Virus record (IMG/VR): IMGVR_UViG_3300013131_000159
Location: 1-31,183 of that record
Reading direction: 5' to 3' (one strand)
DNA: 31,183 nucleotides
From: a virus
Notes under the pieces: model-generated
What the model saw: only the letters and a program-made list of their open reading frames with translations
Databases searched by the model: none
Told to the model about the DNA's origin: nothing
Translations under genes and position numbers: made by a program
In this document: piece after piece, positions 1-6,940 of the stretch
Position numbering within the stretch: the first letter of the stretch is position 1
How the letters are laid out: each line of letters opens with the position of its first letter

Positions 1-1
1 A

Positions 2-766
2 GTGACCCTGCACAAGAACGCCGCTAGCGGTGTGGTCAACGTCAGTAAGAAATTACTCGGTGACTGTGCCGAATTGGATGCGGTTCAGAAGTTTGTGGGC
101 AACGTGCGGAACACGCACTACGCGATGACTCAGCCTTGGTCGGATACAGGCTTGCGGCTCTTATCAACTGCTATGTTTCACAAGCGGTATCAGAAGGAAA
201 TGTCGGCGCACCAAGCGGAGTTTGATACTCTCGTTGATAAGTTTCTCAATGCTTACGATTGGGAGATTACGCAGGCGCAGGCAAAACTTGGGGATATGTT
301 TAGTGTGTCGGACTATCCGAGTAAAGAGGAACTGAAGCACAAGTTTAAGTTTCAACTCGTTCAGATGCCCCTGCCTGATGCGGGAGACTTTCGGCTCGAT
401 GTAAACAACGAGGCGCAAGACATACTAAGAAAACAGTATGCGGAGCACTACGAGAGGATGCTCGAAAGTGCGATGAAGGACATATGGGACAAGGCGTACG
501 AGGCTCTCAATAAGATGAGCGAGCGTCTTGATTACAAGGATGCGGATACTAAGAAAATATTTCGCGATAGCCTTGTGGATAACGTGATGGACGTAGTAGA
601 ACTTCTCAGCCTGTGTAACGTCACTAACAATCAGCAGATGTCGGCGATGAAGAGCAAGCTAGAGAACGCGTTACTTGGTGTTACGCCTGATGCCCTGCGG
701 GAGGACGAGTACTTACGCAAGGAGACTAAGGGTAAGGTGGACGAGATATTGAGTCTGTTTAACTAA
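2..766 (+). CDS. DUF3150-like phage protein, 5' end cut by window
   Basis: The reading frame is open to the left edge and the GTG at position 2 has no visible ribosome binding site, so the true start is probably outside the window. The 254 visible residues are soluble and mostly helical, with conserved-looking blocks around residues 37-52 (NTHYAMTQPWSDTG) and 105-130 (a DYPS box, then a MPLPDAGDFRLD stretch). From memory this pattern belongs to phage proteins encoded next to MoxR-like ATPases, probably DUF3150; I could not search for it. The next two genes are exactly that AAA+ ATPase and a VWA protein, which supports a three-component complex. No catalytic motif is visible and the biochemical role is unknown. 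The family name is the uncertain part; the gene itself is clear. Confidence 0.75.
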   Translation: MTLHKNAASGVVNVSKKLLGDCAELDAVQKFVGNVRNTHYAMTQPWSDTGLRLLSTAMFHKRYQKEMSAHQAEFDTLVDKFLNAYDWEITQAQAKLGDMFSVSDYPSKEELKHKFKFQLVQMPLPDAGDFRLDVNNEAQDILRKQYAEHYERMLESAMKDIWDKAYEALNKMSERLDYKDADTKKIFRDSLVDNVMDVVELLSLCNVTNNQQMSAMKSKLENALLGVTPDALREDEYLRKETKGKVDEILSLFN

Positions 767-769
767 TTT

Positions 770-786
770 GTACAACGACGTCGTAC
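770..786. promoter_or_regulatory. Palindromic operator-like site, copy 1
   Basis: GTACAACGACGTCGTAC is a 17-bp inverted repeat with one mismatched pair around a central A. It begins three bases after the stop codon of the DUF3150-like gene and ends 23 bases before the AAA+ ATPase start. The same motif recurs at 1929, 3226 and 5601. A dimeric repressor or activator site is the likeliest reading. A T-run follows, so a weak attenuator hairpin (7-bp stem, 3-nt loop) is an alternative. Confidence 0.6.
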
Positions 787-809
787 TTTTTAAACTAGGA
801 GAAGTTAAC

Positions 810-1928
810 ATGAGCAAGAGCAACTCAGCAGTATCAATGTATGACCTGACTCTGAATCAGGCAACGCAGTTAGTCAAAACCATTGGCATGGAGCGTACCG
901 TCATGGTGCAGGGCCACATGGGCGAGGGCAAGAGCAGTATCCTCAAGGTGTTAGGCGATAACCTCAAAGCCACACACCATATGTATTACTTTGACTGTAC
1001 CACTAAAGATCTTGGCGACATTACTGTGCCTAAGCTGAAAGAAGTTATGGTGGACGATGAGGGGCGCGAGTTTGTGCGGTACGTGCCCAACGAAGAACTT
1101 GGCCTGCATTTGGGCAAGCCGATTATTCTGATGATTGACGAGTATGGTAAGGCGAATCGGGCGGTGCAGAACGCGATGCTAAGGTTGATGCTTGAGCGCC
1201 GGACTGCGGGATATGAGTTACATCCTGACTCGTTAATCTTTGCAACGACAAACCTAGGCGGTGAGGGAGTGGGTGACATACTACCCGCCCATGCGAGGAA
1301 TCGCATCGTGGTGGTGCGGTTGAAAAAGAGCGACAACATCACATGGATTGAGAACTTTGCAATCAACAACAACCTTGATCCTACGCTGATTGCATACGTC
1401 AAGGACAACCCACAGATTTGCCAATCGTACGAGGAAGTATCTAACCCTGACGATAACGAGCACATCTTTCATCCGAAGGCACAACGTACGGCGTTTGTTA
1501 CTAAGCGGTCACTCCATGCGGCGTCTGACATATTGAAGAAACGCGATCAGCTAGATGACATAACGCTGACGTCTGCTCTCATGGGCACTATCGGTGAGCG
1601 TAGCGCGATGGACTTGATGGCGTTTGTCAAGGTAGCGGAGCAGTTACCTAGCCTTGAGTCTATTAAGAAAACACCACGCGAGGCCAAGGTTCCCGATAGC
1701 CCTGCCGCAGTATGTATGGTGATCTATCGCACATTGTCCTGCATTGATCGGGATTGGATTGATGCGTGGATGGAGTACTTGCCACGCTTGGATCGCGAGG
1801 CGCAGGGTCTGTTTGCTAATGGGGTACGTAGTCCCAAGTATGGCAGGCAGTCACTCGTCATGCAGAACAAGAAGTTTACTGAGTGGTCGTTGGCTAACAA
1901 CGATATGTTTACTGCTGACAAGAAATAA
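810..1928 (+). CDS. MoxR/CobS-like AAA+ ATPase
   Basis: This 372-aa protein is an AAA+ ATPase. Walker A is GHMGEGKS (residues 35-42), Walker B is ILMIDE (D110, E111), the sensor-1-like stretch is LIFATTN (142-148), and an LPAHARNR stretch (158-165) matches the arginine-rich box of MoxR-type ATPases. ATG 810 is chosen over an upstream TTG at 768 because a good Shine-Dalgarno (AGGAG, 797-801) sits just before it and the TTG version would translate the palindrome at 770. Known family behaviour: MoxR/CobS ATPases work with a VWA protein to remodel or load a partner. The VWA gene follows directly and a DUF3150-like gene precedes it, so the three probably form one complex. The cellular target in this phage is unknown. 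Confidence 0.92.
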   Translation: MSKSNSAVSMYDLTLNQATQLVKTIGMERTVMVQGHMGEGKSSILKVLGDNLKATHHMYYFDCTTKDLGDITVPKLKEVMVDDEGREFVRYVPNEELGLHLGKPIILMIDEYGKANRAVQNAMLRLMLERRTAGYELHPDSLIFATTNLGGEGVGDILPAHARNRIVVVRLKKSDNITWIENFAINNNLDPTLIAYVKDNPQICQSYEEVSNPDDNEHIFHPKAQRTAFVTKRSLHAASDILKKRDQLDDITLTSALMGTIGERSAMDLMAFVKVAEQLPSLESIKKTPREAKVPDSPAAVCMVIYRTLSCIDRDWIDAWMEYLPRLDREAQGLFANGVRSPKYGRQSLVMQNKKFTEWSLANNDMFTADKK

Positions 1929-1945
1929 GTACAACGACGTAGTAC
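1929..1945. promoter_or_regulatory. Palindromic operator-like site, copy 2
   Basis: GTACAACGACGTAGTAC, a near copy of the site at 770, begins on the base after the ATPase stop codon. It lies 20 bases upstream of the VWA gene start and is again followed by a short T-run. Its left half (GTACAACG) is intact and its right half has one symmetry mismatch. The placement immediately before the next gene argues for local control of that gene. Confidence 0.6.
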
Positions 1946-1965
1946 TTTTATAAGGAAACCATAAT

Positions 1966-3177
1966 ATGTTAATGATTAACAAACCACTTACTCCAGCTCA
2001 ACGCCTGAGTAAAAATGTAGTCGCAATCATGGGCAGTAAGTATCAAGCCCTGTCGGGTACGTTGATGATTGGCTCTCGGCAAATCTGTGACAAGACCCCT
2101 ACTGCTAAAACAAATGGCAGGGACGAGTGGTATGGCGAGAAGTTTGTCGATGGCCTCAACGATCCTGAGTTGCGGTTCTTAATTCTTCACGAGGTCTATC
2201 ACAAGTTGTATCGCCACTTGGTTACGTGGAGGCATCTCTATGATGTTGACGCTGACCTTGCAAACAAGGCGTGTGATTACGTGATCAACCTAAAACTCTA
2301 CGATGACAACAAGCAAGACGGGTTTGCAGTCATGCCCAAGGGTGGACTACTAGACGAGAAGTATCGTGGTCTACACGCAGGCGAGGTCTTTAAGTTGTTA
2401 CAACAAGAACAGGAAGAAGGTGGCGGCGATGGCAAAGGCAAACCCGAAGAGGGAGAAGGCGGCGGTGCATCCGGTAGTATGGATGAACATGATTGGGATG
2501 GGGCGCAAGAACTCTCAGAGGAAGAGAAGAAACAATTGGAGCGCGAACTTGACGAAGCGATCCGTCAGGGAGCGTTGGTCGCGGGTAAGACCGGAACGGG
2601 CGCGATGCGTGGCCTTGAAGAACTGCTGAAGGCCAAGGTAGATTGGCGTGAACAGTTGCGTGAGTTTGTCTCTGAGATATGTGTGGGTAAAGATATGTCC
2701 ACGTGGCGCAGGCCGAATCGCAGGTTCATCAGCGAGGGTGTGTACTTACCGTCATCAATCAGCGAGAGCATGGGTGAACTTGTTATCGCGGTGGATACAT
2801 CGGGGTCAATCGGGCAGAAAGAACTCAGTCAGTTTATGAGTGAGTGCAAGGTGATCTTTGATTCGGTGCGGCCTGAGACTGTACGCATACTCTATTGGGA
2901 TACTGCCATTTGCGGTGATGAAGTCTACAAGCAAGAAGAGTTAGAAAGAATCTTGGATGCGACAAAGCCCAAGGGTGGCGGTGGCACAGACGTTAACTGT
3001 GTAACAACTTATCTCAAGGATAAGAACGTCAAGCCAGAAGCTGTGATTGTATTTACTGATGGCTATCTTGGTGGTGAGTGGGGGTCGTGGGGTGGTATCC
3101 CGTTGTTGTGGTGTTTCATAGACAACCGATCTGCTAACCCGCCGTATGGTAAGAAGTTATTTGTAGACTTGGACTAA
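1966..3177 (+). CDS. Metallopeptidase-like / VWA-domain protein (DUF2201 type)
   Basis: This 403-aa protein has two recognisable halves. The N-terminal part carries LHEVYH with an HExxH zinc-binding pattern (H75, E76, H79), followed by an ADLANKACDYVIN stretch (95-108) typical of the putative metallopeptidase domain DUF2201_N. Residues about 145-190 form a Gly/Glu/Asp-rich linker. The C-terminal VWA domain has a complete MIDAS: DTSGS (277-281), T341 in GGGGTD, and D365 in VFTDG. The start at ATG 1966 follows an AAGGA ribosome site. It lies just after its AAA+ partner, as in MoxR-VWA and CobS-CobT pairs, and the acidic linker also resembles CobT. Whether the HExxH centre is an active protease cannot be told here. 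The function in the phage is unknown. Confidence 0.9.
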   Translation: MLMINKPLTPAQRLSKNVVAIMGSKYQALSGTLMIGSRQICDKTPTAKTNGRDEWYGEKFVDGLNDPELRFLILHEVYHKLYRHLVTWRHLYDVDADLANKACDYVINLKLYDDNKQDGFAVMPKGGLLDEKYRGLHAGEVFKLLQQEQEEGGGDGKGKPEEGEGGGASGSMDEHDWDGAQELSEEEKKQLERELDEAIRQGALVAGKTGTGAMRGLEELLKAKVDWREQLREFVSEICVGKDMSTWRRPNRRFISEGVYLPSSISESMGELVIAVDTSGSIGQKELSQFMSECKVIFDSVRPETVRILYWDTAICGDEVYKQEELERILDATKPKGGGGTDVNCVTTYLKDKNVKPEAVIVFTDGYLGGEWGSWGGIPLLWCFIDNRSANPPYGKKLFVDLD

Positions 3178-3187
3178 GGAGAACGAA

Positions 3188-4135
3188 ATGTTTGGACCTA
3201 AATCATTTGACGAAGCGAAGGAAAAGTACAACGCCGTTGTACCTGTGGTAAGTAAACTTCACTCAATCCAACAAGACGTGCGCCCTATTGGTCAACGTCG
3301 CCGCAAGTGGGAGAGGATTGTGAAGGTCAGCGAAACTTGTTACGGGTTGAGCGATGGTAACTACTCTGATATGTGGTCACCAAGTTTTGACAAGACGTAT
3401 GTCAACAACATGATGCCGATCTTATGGGAGAGGCGCGAAGATGGTGACTATATGCGACTGCGTGGTGTTGTGGAAGGCCACACTTCACACGGTCGTGTAG
3501 AGTTTCTTCATCAGTACTTACCGCCACACATGAGTGCTTATGCAAAAAACGGCAAACTTTACATATGGTGGGGGAGCAAAGCATTTTATTTACCAAAGAC
3601 CAAATATAAATGGAATCATCAAACCAACACGGCATCTGAAGATGACAAAATATTTTTAGAATTTAAACACGTTGGCGATAACAATTTTGAACGTGTTAAT
3701 TTAATCGTGGCTGCCTCCACTCGCATAGACATACCCGCGAAGAAAAGACTTAAACCTTACATTCAATCTTTCTTTGATTGGGTTTGTGTCATGCGTAACA
3801 TGATGGTGTGTACCCATGAAGCTAGAGAAGAGTACGTCAAACAACTTCACACGTGGGCTTATGAAAATAAAATAGACATATCAAACACATTTTATAGAAT
3901 AATGCACAACACCATTGACAGTACTGCCATGCAACAAATTATTGTTGACCCTGCACATCCTATGCGTACTGCGGTCGGTGCTTTGTTGCTCTATGAACTT
4001 GATCTAGTTAATTGGAGGGGCGAACCACTTGATCACAAGTACCCTAGTGAGAAAGAGTTTAAGCGGCACGTCGCGGCTAAGTACAATCTTTGGGTAACCA
4101 GAGCATTAAATTTGTACAAGCAAGAAGAGTTTTAA
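3188..4135 (+). CDS. Unrecognised 315-aa phage protein
   Basis: I do not recognise this protein. It starts at an ATG with a strong ribosome site (AAGGAG, 3177-3182) ten bases after the VWA gene, so it belongs to the same operon. It has no signal peptide, transmembrane segment or familiar catalytic motif. It is rich in Trp, Tyr and His, and its C-terminal part (about residues 190-260) looks helical. A perfect copy of the 17-bp palindrome lies inside the coding sequence at codons 13-19. From about 3540 the DNA becomes visibly more A/T-rich than the start of the gene, which may reflect recombination. Co-transcription with the AAA+/VWA pair makes an accessory or substrate role possible, but that is inference. 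Confidence 0.85.
   Translation: MFGPKSFDEAKEKYNAVVPVVSKLHSIQQDVRPIGQRRRKWERIVKVSETCYGLSDGNYSDMWSPSFDKTYVNNMMPILWERREDGDYMRLRGVVEGHTSHGRVEFLHQYLPPHMSAYAKNGKLYIWWGSKAFYLPKTKYKWNHQTNTASEDDKIFLEFKHVGDNNFERVNLIVAASTRIDIPAKKRLKPYIQSFFDWVCVMRNMMVCTHEAREEYVKQLHTWAYENKIDISNTFYRIMHNTIDSTAMQQIIVDPAHPMRTAVGALLLYELDLVNWRGEPLDHKYPSEKEFKRHVAAKYNLWVTRALNLYKQEEF
3226..3242. promoter_or_regulatory. Palindromic operator-like site, copy 3 (intragenic, perfect)
   Basis: GTACAACGCCGTTGTAC is a perfect inverted repeat around a central C. It lies 38 bases inside the coding sequence that starts at 3188 and encodes part of a KYNAVVP peptide. Perfect symmetry kept within coding DNA argues against a terminator and for a protein-binding site, for example a roadblock or internal operator. 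Confidence 0.6.
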
Positions 4136-4161
4136 TAACTAACTTTATGTGGAGAAAAATT

Positions 4162-5142
4162 ATGTCTACAAAAATCAGAACCGTTGATGATTTGAAAACG
4201 AAAACAAAACTGTCGGTAATCAAATCAAATGAAGAACGCAAGGAAGCGGCTACAAATGGGGAGACTGAGTTTGCGCCTCAGATAAACGAAGTGCCCCTGC
4301 ATCCTAACTTGTATGCGTTTCTCAATGAGTATTTCAAAGTCTACAAGGGGTTGTCGCTTGGCGTTTCAGGGGGAGAGAATTGGTATTGGCATGGGGATAA
4401 CAATAAGCAGCATCGTGCGTACAGAGAAGTTTGGATATACAAGGACAACGAACGTTATGCGCGAGGCTCAGTTGGGTATGGCCCATTTCGCGTGGACCAT
4501 GAGTCTGAGTTTGTGTACATGGTCTATGACCGAACAATTAAGAATAATAAGTACAGGCCCGACAGATATCAGCATCACATGATGTTGTCATCAGACATGA
4601 AGTCTGCGTTAAAACACGCCTATAAATATCTTAAGCCGTATCACATTACCGAAGTGGCGGAGCTGGACAGGGAAGATTACAAAGATAGTCTGCATCAGGT
4701 GGTGTATCACAAGCAGAATCTTGCCAAGGCTTTCCTGTCAGATAAGCTAGACACAAAAGATATCTTGCGAGAGTTACGCACCATGATTACCACAGGGCAT
4801 AAGTTCTCATCAGAAAATTTTCACAACAATTTAGTTCAGTTTTTTGCCAAACAAGATGAAGCTGATGCGGCGTCAAAGAAGTCTACAAATGCCTATTACG
4901 TGTTCATCCGGCCAGGTGAAGGTGACGAATCATACGCTGACATATTAGAGGCTAAGGACGTAGGGAGAAACGTGTATGGCAATACGGCTACGTACTTAAA
5001 CCCGACTACTGTAAAAATGTCTGATATCCCTGTTGACATAGCGGGTAAATTAGCGGTAATTAATATGCTTGAGCACAAACACTATTGCGAAGGTGTTGGC
5101 ATGAAGATCAGTAATGAAGTGTTTTGGGTAGAGCGCGAATGA
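4162..5142 (+). CDS. Unrecognised 326-aa phage protein
   Basis: I do not recognise this protein. ATG 4162 is preferred because GGAG at 4151-4154 is correctly spaced; an in-frame ATG at 4147 and the long upstream extension have no such site. It is soluble, with an aromatic-rich N-terminal domain (residues about 50-160), a lysine-rich helical middle and a C-terminal domain of about 45 residues. That last part, including DIPVDIAGKLAV and ending NEVFWVERE, resembles the end of the next gene's product (VDDLPDWAKERLAV and KDVFWIYPNT), so the two may share a small domain. Its stop overlaps the next start by four bases (ATGA), indicating translational coupling. Position suggests it belongs with the AAA+/VWA module. 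Confidence 0.85.
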   Translation: MSTKIRTVDDLKTKTKLSVIKSNEERKEAATNGETEFAPQINEVPLHPNLYAFLNEYFKVYKGLSLGVSGGENWYWHGDNNKQHRAYREVWIYKDNERYARGSVGYGPFRVDHESEFVYMVYDRTIKNNKYRPDRYQHHMMLSSDMKSALKHAYKYLKPYHITEVAELDREDYKDSLHQVVYHKQNLAKAFLSDKLDTKDILRELRTMITTGHKFSSENFHNNLVQFFAKQDEADAASKKSTNAYYVFIRPGEGDESYADILEAKDVGRNVYGNTATYLNPTTVKMSDIPVDIAGKLAVINMLEHKHYCEGVGMKISNEVFWVERE

Positions 5143-5594
5143 CTATATCTATTGTTGATGCGACAGGTAAAGCCATTGATCTGAAGTTGTGTCCTGATGA
5201 GATCGTTAGAGATTTACATTCTGCCGGTTATCAAATGGTAACTCATCGCGAGCGCGAGAGAAGCCACCACACATATCAAGGTCATAAGTTGACATATTGG
5301 GTCATGTCTTGTCAGTTTACGAACATGATGACGGGCGAGCATTTATCAATGGAGGATGAAAAAATATATCGCCTTGAAATAAACTCAAAGGGTGTTACAG
5401 TTGTGTGCTATGGATTAGATGCAGTAGATAATGAATTAAAACTTTACTATTCTTCCGTTGACGATCTACCCGATTGGGCTAAGGAACGACTAGCAGTTTT
5501 GTATTTACTTGACCCTACCAAACTTAATCAGAACGTTGATAAAGTTGGGCGGCGTATTAACAAGGATGTGTTTTGGATTTACCCTAATACGTAA
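5139..5594 (+). CDS. Unrecognised 151-aa protein with a C-terminal domain shared with its upstream neighbour
   Basis: The start ATG 5139 overlaps the preceding stop in an ATGA junction, so translation is probably coupled and no independent ribosome site is needed. The protein has no membrane segment or known motif. Its last 40 or so residues (VDDLPDWAKERLAV and RRINKDVFWIYPNT) align by eye with the C-terminus of the protein encoded at 4162-5142. This suggests a duplicated domain, or a split of one ancestral gene. It is the last gene before the palindrome pair at 5601-5638, which probably marks the end of the AAA+/VWA-associated block. Function unknown. Confidence 0.8.
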   Translation: MTISIVDATGKAIDLKLCPDEIVRDLHSAGYQMVTHRERERSHHTYQGHKLTYWVMSCQFTNMMTGEHLSMEDEKIYRLEINSKGVTVVCYGLDAVDNELKLYYSSVDDLPDWAKERLAVLYLLDPTKLNQNVDKVGRRINKDVFWIYPNT

Positions 5595-5600
5595 TAAAAA

Positions 5601-5638
5601 GTACAACGCCGTTGTACAAAAGTATCGCGGCGTTGTAC
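5601..5638. promoter_or_regulatory. Palindromic operator-like sites, copies 4 and 5 (tandem)
   Basis: GTACAACGCCGTTGTAC (5601-5617) is a perfect inverted repeat identical to copy 3. A second, degenerate copy lies at 5622-5638; its right half CGTTGTAC is intact and its left half is eroded. The start-to-start distance is 21 bp, about two helical turns, which would place two bound dimers on the same DNA face. The pair sits in a 61-bp gap before the nuclease operon, where a promoter-operator would be expected. No convincing -35/-10 pair was found. Confidence 0.6.
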
Positions 5639-5655
5639 AACAACAAGGAAAAGCG

Positions 5656-5727
5656 ATGACTGATTTTTTGGGCGCAGATTTTTCTGCGTTTGATGCCAGT
5701 TCCCACAAGAAGGTGGCAGCAGTATGA
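5656..5727 (+). CDS. Possible 23-aa leader peptide
   Basis: A short frame starts at ATG 5656 after an AAGGA ribosome site (5645-5649), encodes 23 residues beginning MTDFLGADFSAFD, and ends in an ATGA overlap with the VRR-NUC gene. It is the first open frame after the palindrome pair. It may be a leader whose translation delivers ribosomes to the nuclease gene, or a genuine microprotein. Good spacing and coupling support it; its small size keeps confidence moderate. Confidence 0.5.
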   Translation: MTDFLGADFSAFDASSHKKVAAV

Positions 5728-6023
5728 CGCCTGAAGCGAAAGTAAAAGCTAAAGTGCGTGATGCGTTAAAAAGATTCGGTGCGTACTACGTTATGCCTGT
5801 AACCGGAGGTTATGGGAGACAAGGTGCGCCCGACTTTCTTGTTTGTTACAATGGTCATTTCATTGGCGTTGAGTGCAAAGCGGGTAAGGGAGTAGTAACA
5901 CCACTACAACAAAAAAACCTGCGCGACATTCAAGAAGCTAAGGGATATGCAATTGTGATAAATGAGAATAATTTGGCAGACCTTGAAGGTCTATTACTTA
6001 AACTAAGCAAGGAGCAACCATGA
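5724..6023 (+). CDS. VRR-NUC domain nuclease
   Basis: This 99-aa protein is a compact VRR-NUC fold of the PD-(D/E)XK nuclease superfamily. The catalytic pattern is visible as APDFLV (D37), then GVECKAG (E50, K52), with a following Q62 in TPLQQK and a glycine-rich GGYGRQG turn (28-34) upstream. The length matches stand-alone phage VRR-NUC proteins. Known family activity is structure-specific DNA cleavage, including Holliday-junction resolution in some members. In this phage it probably processes replication or recombination intermediates. It overlaps both neighbours in ATGA junctions, so it is part of a coupled operon running to the DNA polymerase. Confidence 0.92.
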   Translation: MTPEAKVKAKVRDALKRFGAYYVMPVTGGYGRQGAPDFLVCYNGHFIGVECKAGKGVVTPLQQKNLRDIQEAKGYAIVINENNLADLEGLLLKLSKEQP

Positions 6024-6460
6024 ATCACCAAGTAAATATTTACAATTTTGTAAAAGCAAACCCGCGCAAAAACGCATCTGAAATAGCTAGGGCGTTGAAC
6101 ATTCACATACGTAAACAAAACATTTACTCAATGTTAAAACCTATGGTAAAACGACTTCAATTGTTTAAAACCAAAAACAAAACTTATGTAGCAGCACCAA
6201 ACTTTAACGTACCAAAACATAACAATGTAAATAAACCATCAGAACAAGTGAAAGTGTCAGTAGCGCGAGTGCTGAAAAATATGGACAAATTAGCTAGCCA
6301 TATGCCGCCTCACTCTAAAACTGATCATCAGCCATCAGCCCTTGAAAAAATTTTTCAGGCCGAGATTGATTACATCGAATCGGGGATTGAATCGTTAGAG
6401 ATTACCAAGTCCTACATCAAACGCCGCATAGAGCAGATTCGCGCAAATGGAAAAAGCTGA
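6020..6460 (+). CDS. Winged-helix-like DNA-binding protein
   Basis: The 146-aa product has an N-terminal segment (residues about 5-60) that reads as a winged helix-turn-helix: a helix IYNFVKANP, then ASEIARALNI as the turn and recognition region, then a basic wing containing KTKNKTYVAA. The middle is a Pro/Asn/Lys linker. The C-terminal 40 residues are a charged helix (IFQAEIDYIESGIESLEITK), perhaps for dimerisation. It starts with a GGAGCAA-type ribosome site and overlaps the nuclease stop by four bases. It is one of two candidates encoded here for recognising the GTACAACG palindromes; the other is at 13329. The DNA-binding role is inferred from fold-like sequence only. Confidence 0.7.
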   Translation: MNHQVNIYNFVKANPRKNASEIARALNIHIRKQNIYSMLKPMVKRLQLFKTKNKTYVAAPNFNVPKHNNVNKPSEQVKVSVARVLKNMDKLASHMPPHSKTDHQPSALEKIFQAEIDYIESGIESLEITKSYIKRRIEQIRANGKS

Positions 6461-6737
6461 TTACGAGTCAAAGTATTACAAATACAAACCCGTGAAAATT
6501 TACGAAGGTGATTGGGTAGTCATTATGAAAACTAAAGAGAAAGGGTGCGTTCAGCGGGTGCTTAACGGTGGGGAGCGAGTAGCAGTACTCATTCCTAGTG
6601 CCTCTGACTGGCCTTTTCCTCGTTGGGTTTGGATTGATACCGAGAAGGTACGTAAATCATCTATGCCGAAACCGGAGAAAGAACCGGAACTGGATGTTCA
6701 AACCATAACATCTTTAGTTGGGAAATCACTTTTGTGA
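6447..6737 (+). CDS. Small conserved-looking phage protein, 96 aa
   Basis: I do not recognise this protein. It overlaps the preceding gene by 14 bases. The first 70 residues look like a small beta-barrel (YEGDWVVIMKTKEKGCVQRV, then VAVLIPSASDWPFPRWVWI), similar in feel to SH3-like or KOW-type modules. The tail from about residue 75 is charged and probably disordered. It lies within the coupled chain of small early genes. No membrane segment or catalytic motif is seen. Confidence 0.75.
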   Translation: MEKADYESKYYKYKPVKIYEGDWVVIMKTKEKGCVQRVLNGGERVAVLIPSASDWPFPRWVWIDTEKVRKSSMPKPEKEPELDVQTITSLVGKSLL

Positions 6738-6940
6738 AAACAATTGCATGGGCAATAAAAACTAAAACGGGATTCGCACGACCCAATGATCAAGAATTTT
6801 GGGAAGTGCGAGTCCCTCTTTTATTTCGTACAAAAAAGTTAGCGGTTGCATACTTAAAAACCAAGTTGACTTACGGTAAAGGTGTGCCTGTTAAAGTAGA
6901 GTATGCAGTTAAAGAATTAGAGAACTGGAGAGCAACGTGA
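6734..6940 (+). CDS. Small phage protein, 68 aa
   Basis: It begins with GTG in a GTGA overlap with the previous stop and ends in another GTGA overlap, so both boundaries are fixed by coupling. The product is basic and compact, with a likely beta-strand start (KTIAWAIKTKTGFA) and a helix (KKLAVAYLKTKL). It resembles small phage proteins carried between replication genes, but I cannot name a family. Function unknown. Confidence 0.7.
   Translation: MKTIAWAIKTKTGFARPNDQEFWEVRVPLLFRTKKLAVAYLKTKLTYGKGVPVKVEYAVKELENWRAT

Noticed and set aside
768-809. TTG start extending the AAA+ ATPase by 14 residues
   Set aside because: It has no ribosome site and would translate the operator-like palindrome; ATG 810 has a good Shine-Dalgarno.
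986-1465. Long antisense frames such as 986-1465, 8405-8842 and 10773-11174 on the - strand
   Set aside because: They mirror well-supported genes, have no ribosome sites, and show no protein-like motif pattern.
770-1945. Palindromes at 770 and 1929 as simple rho-independent terminators, since T-runs follow
   Set aside because: The stems are short with a mismatch, copies 3 and 4 lack a T-run, and one copy lies inside a gene; a binding site explains all copies better.
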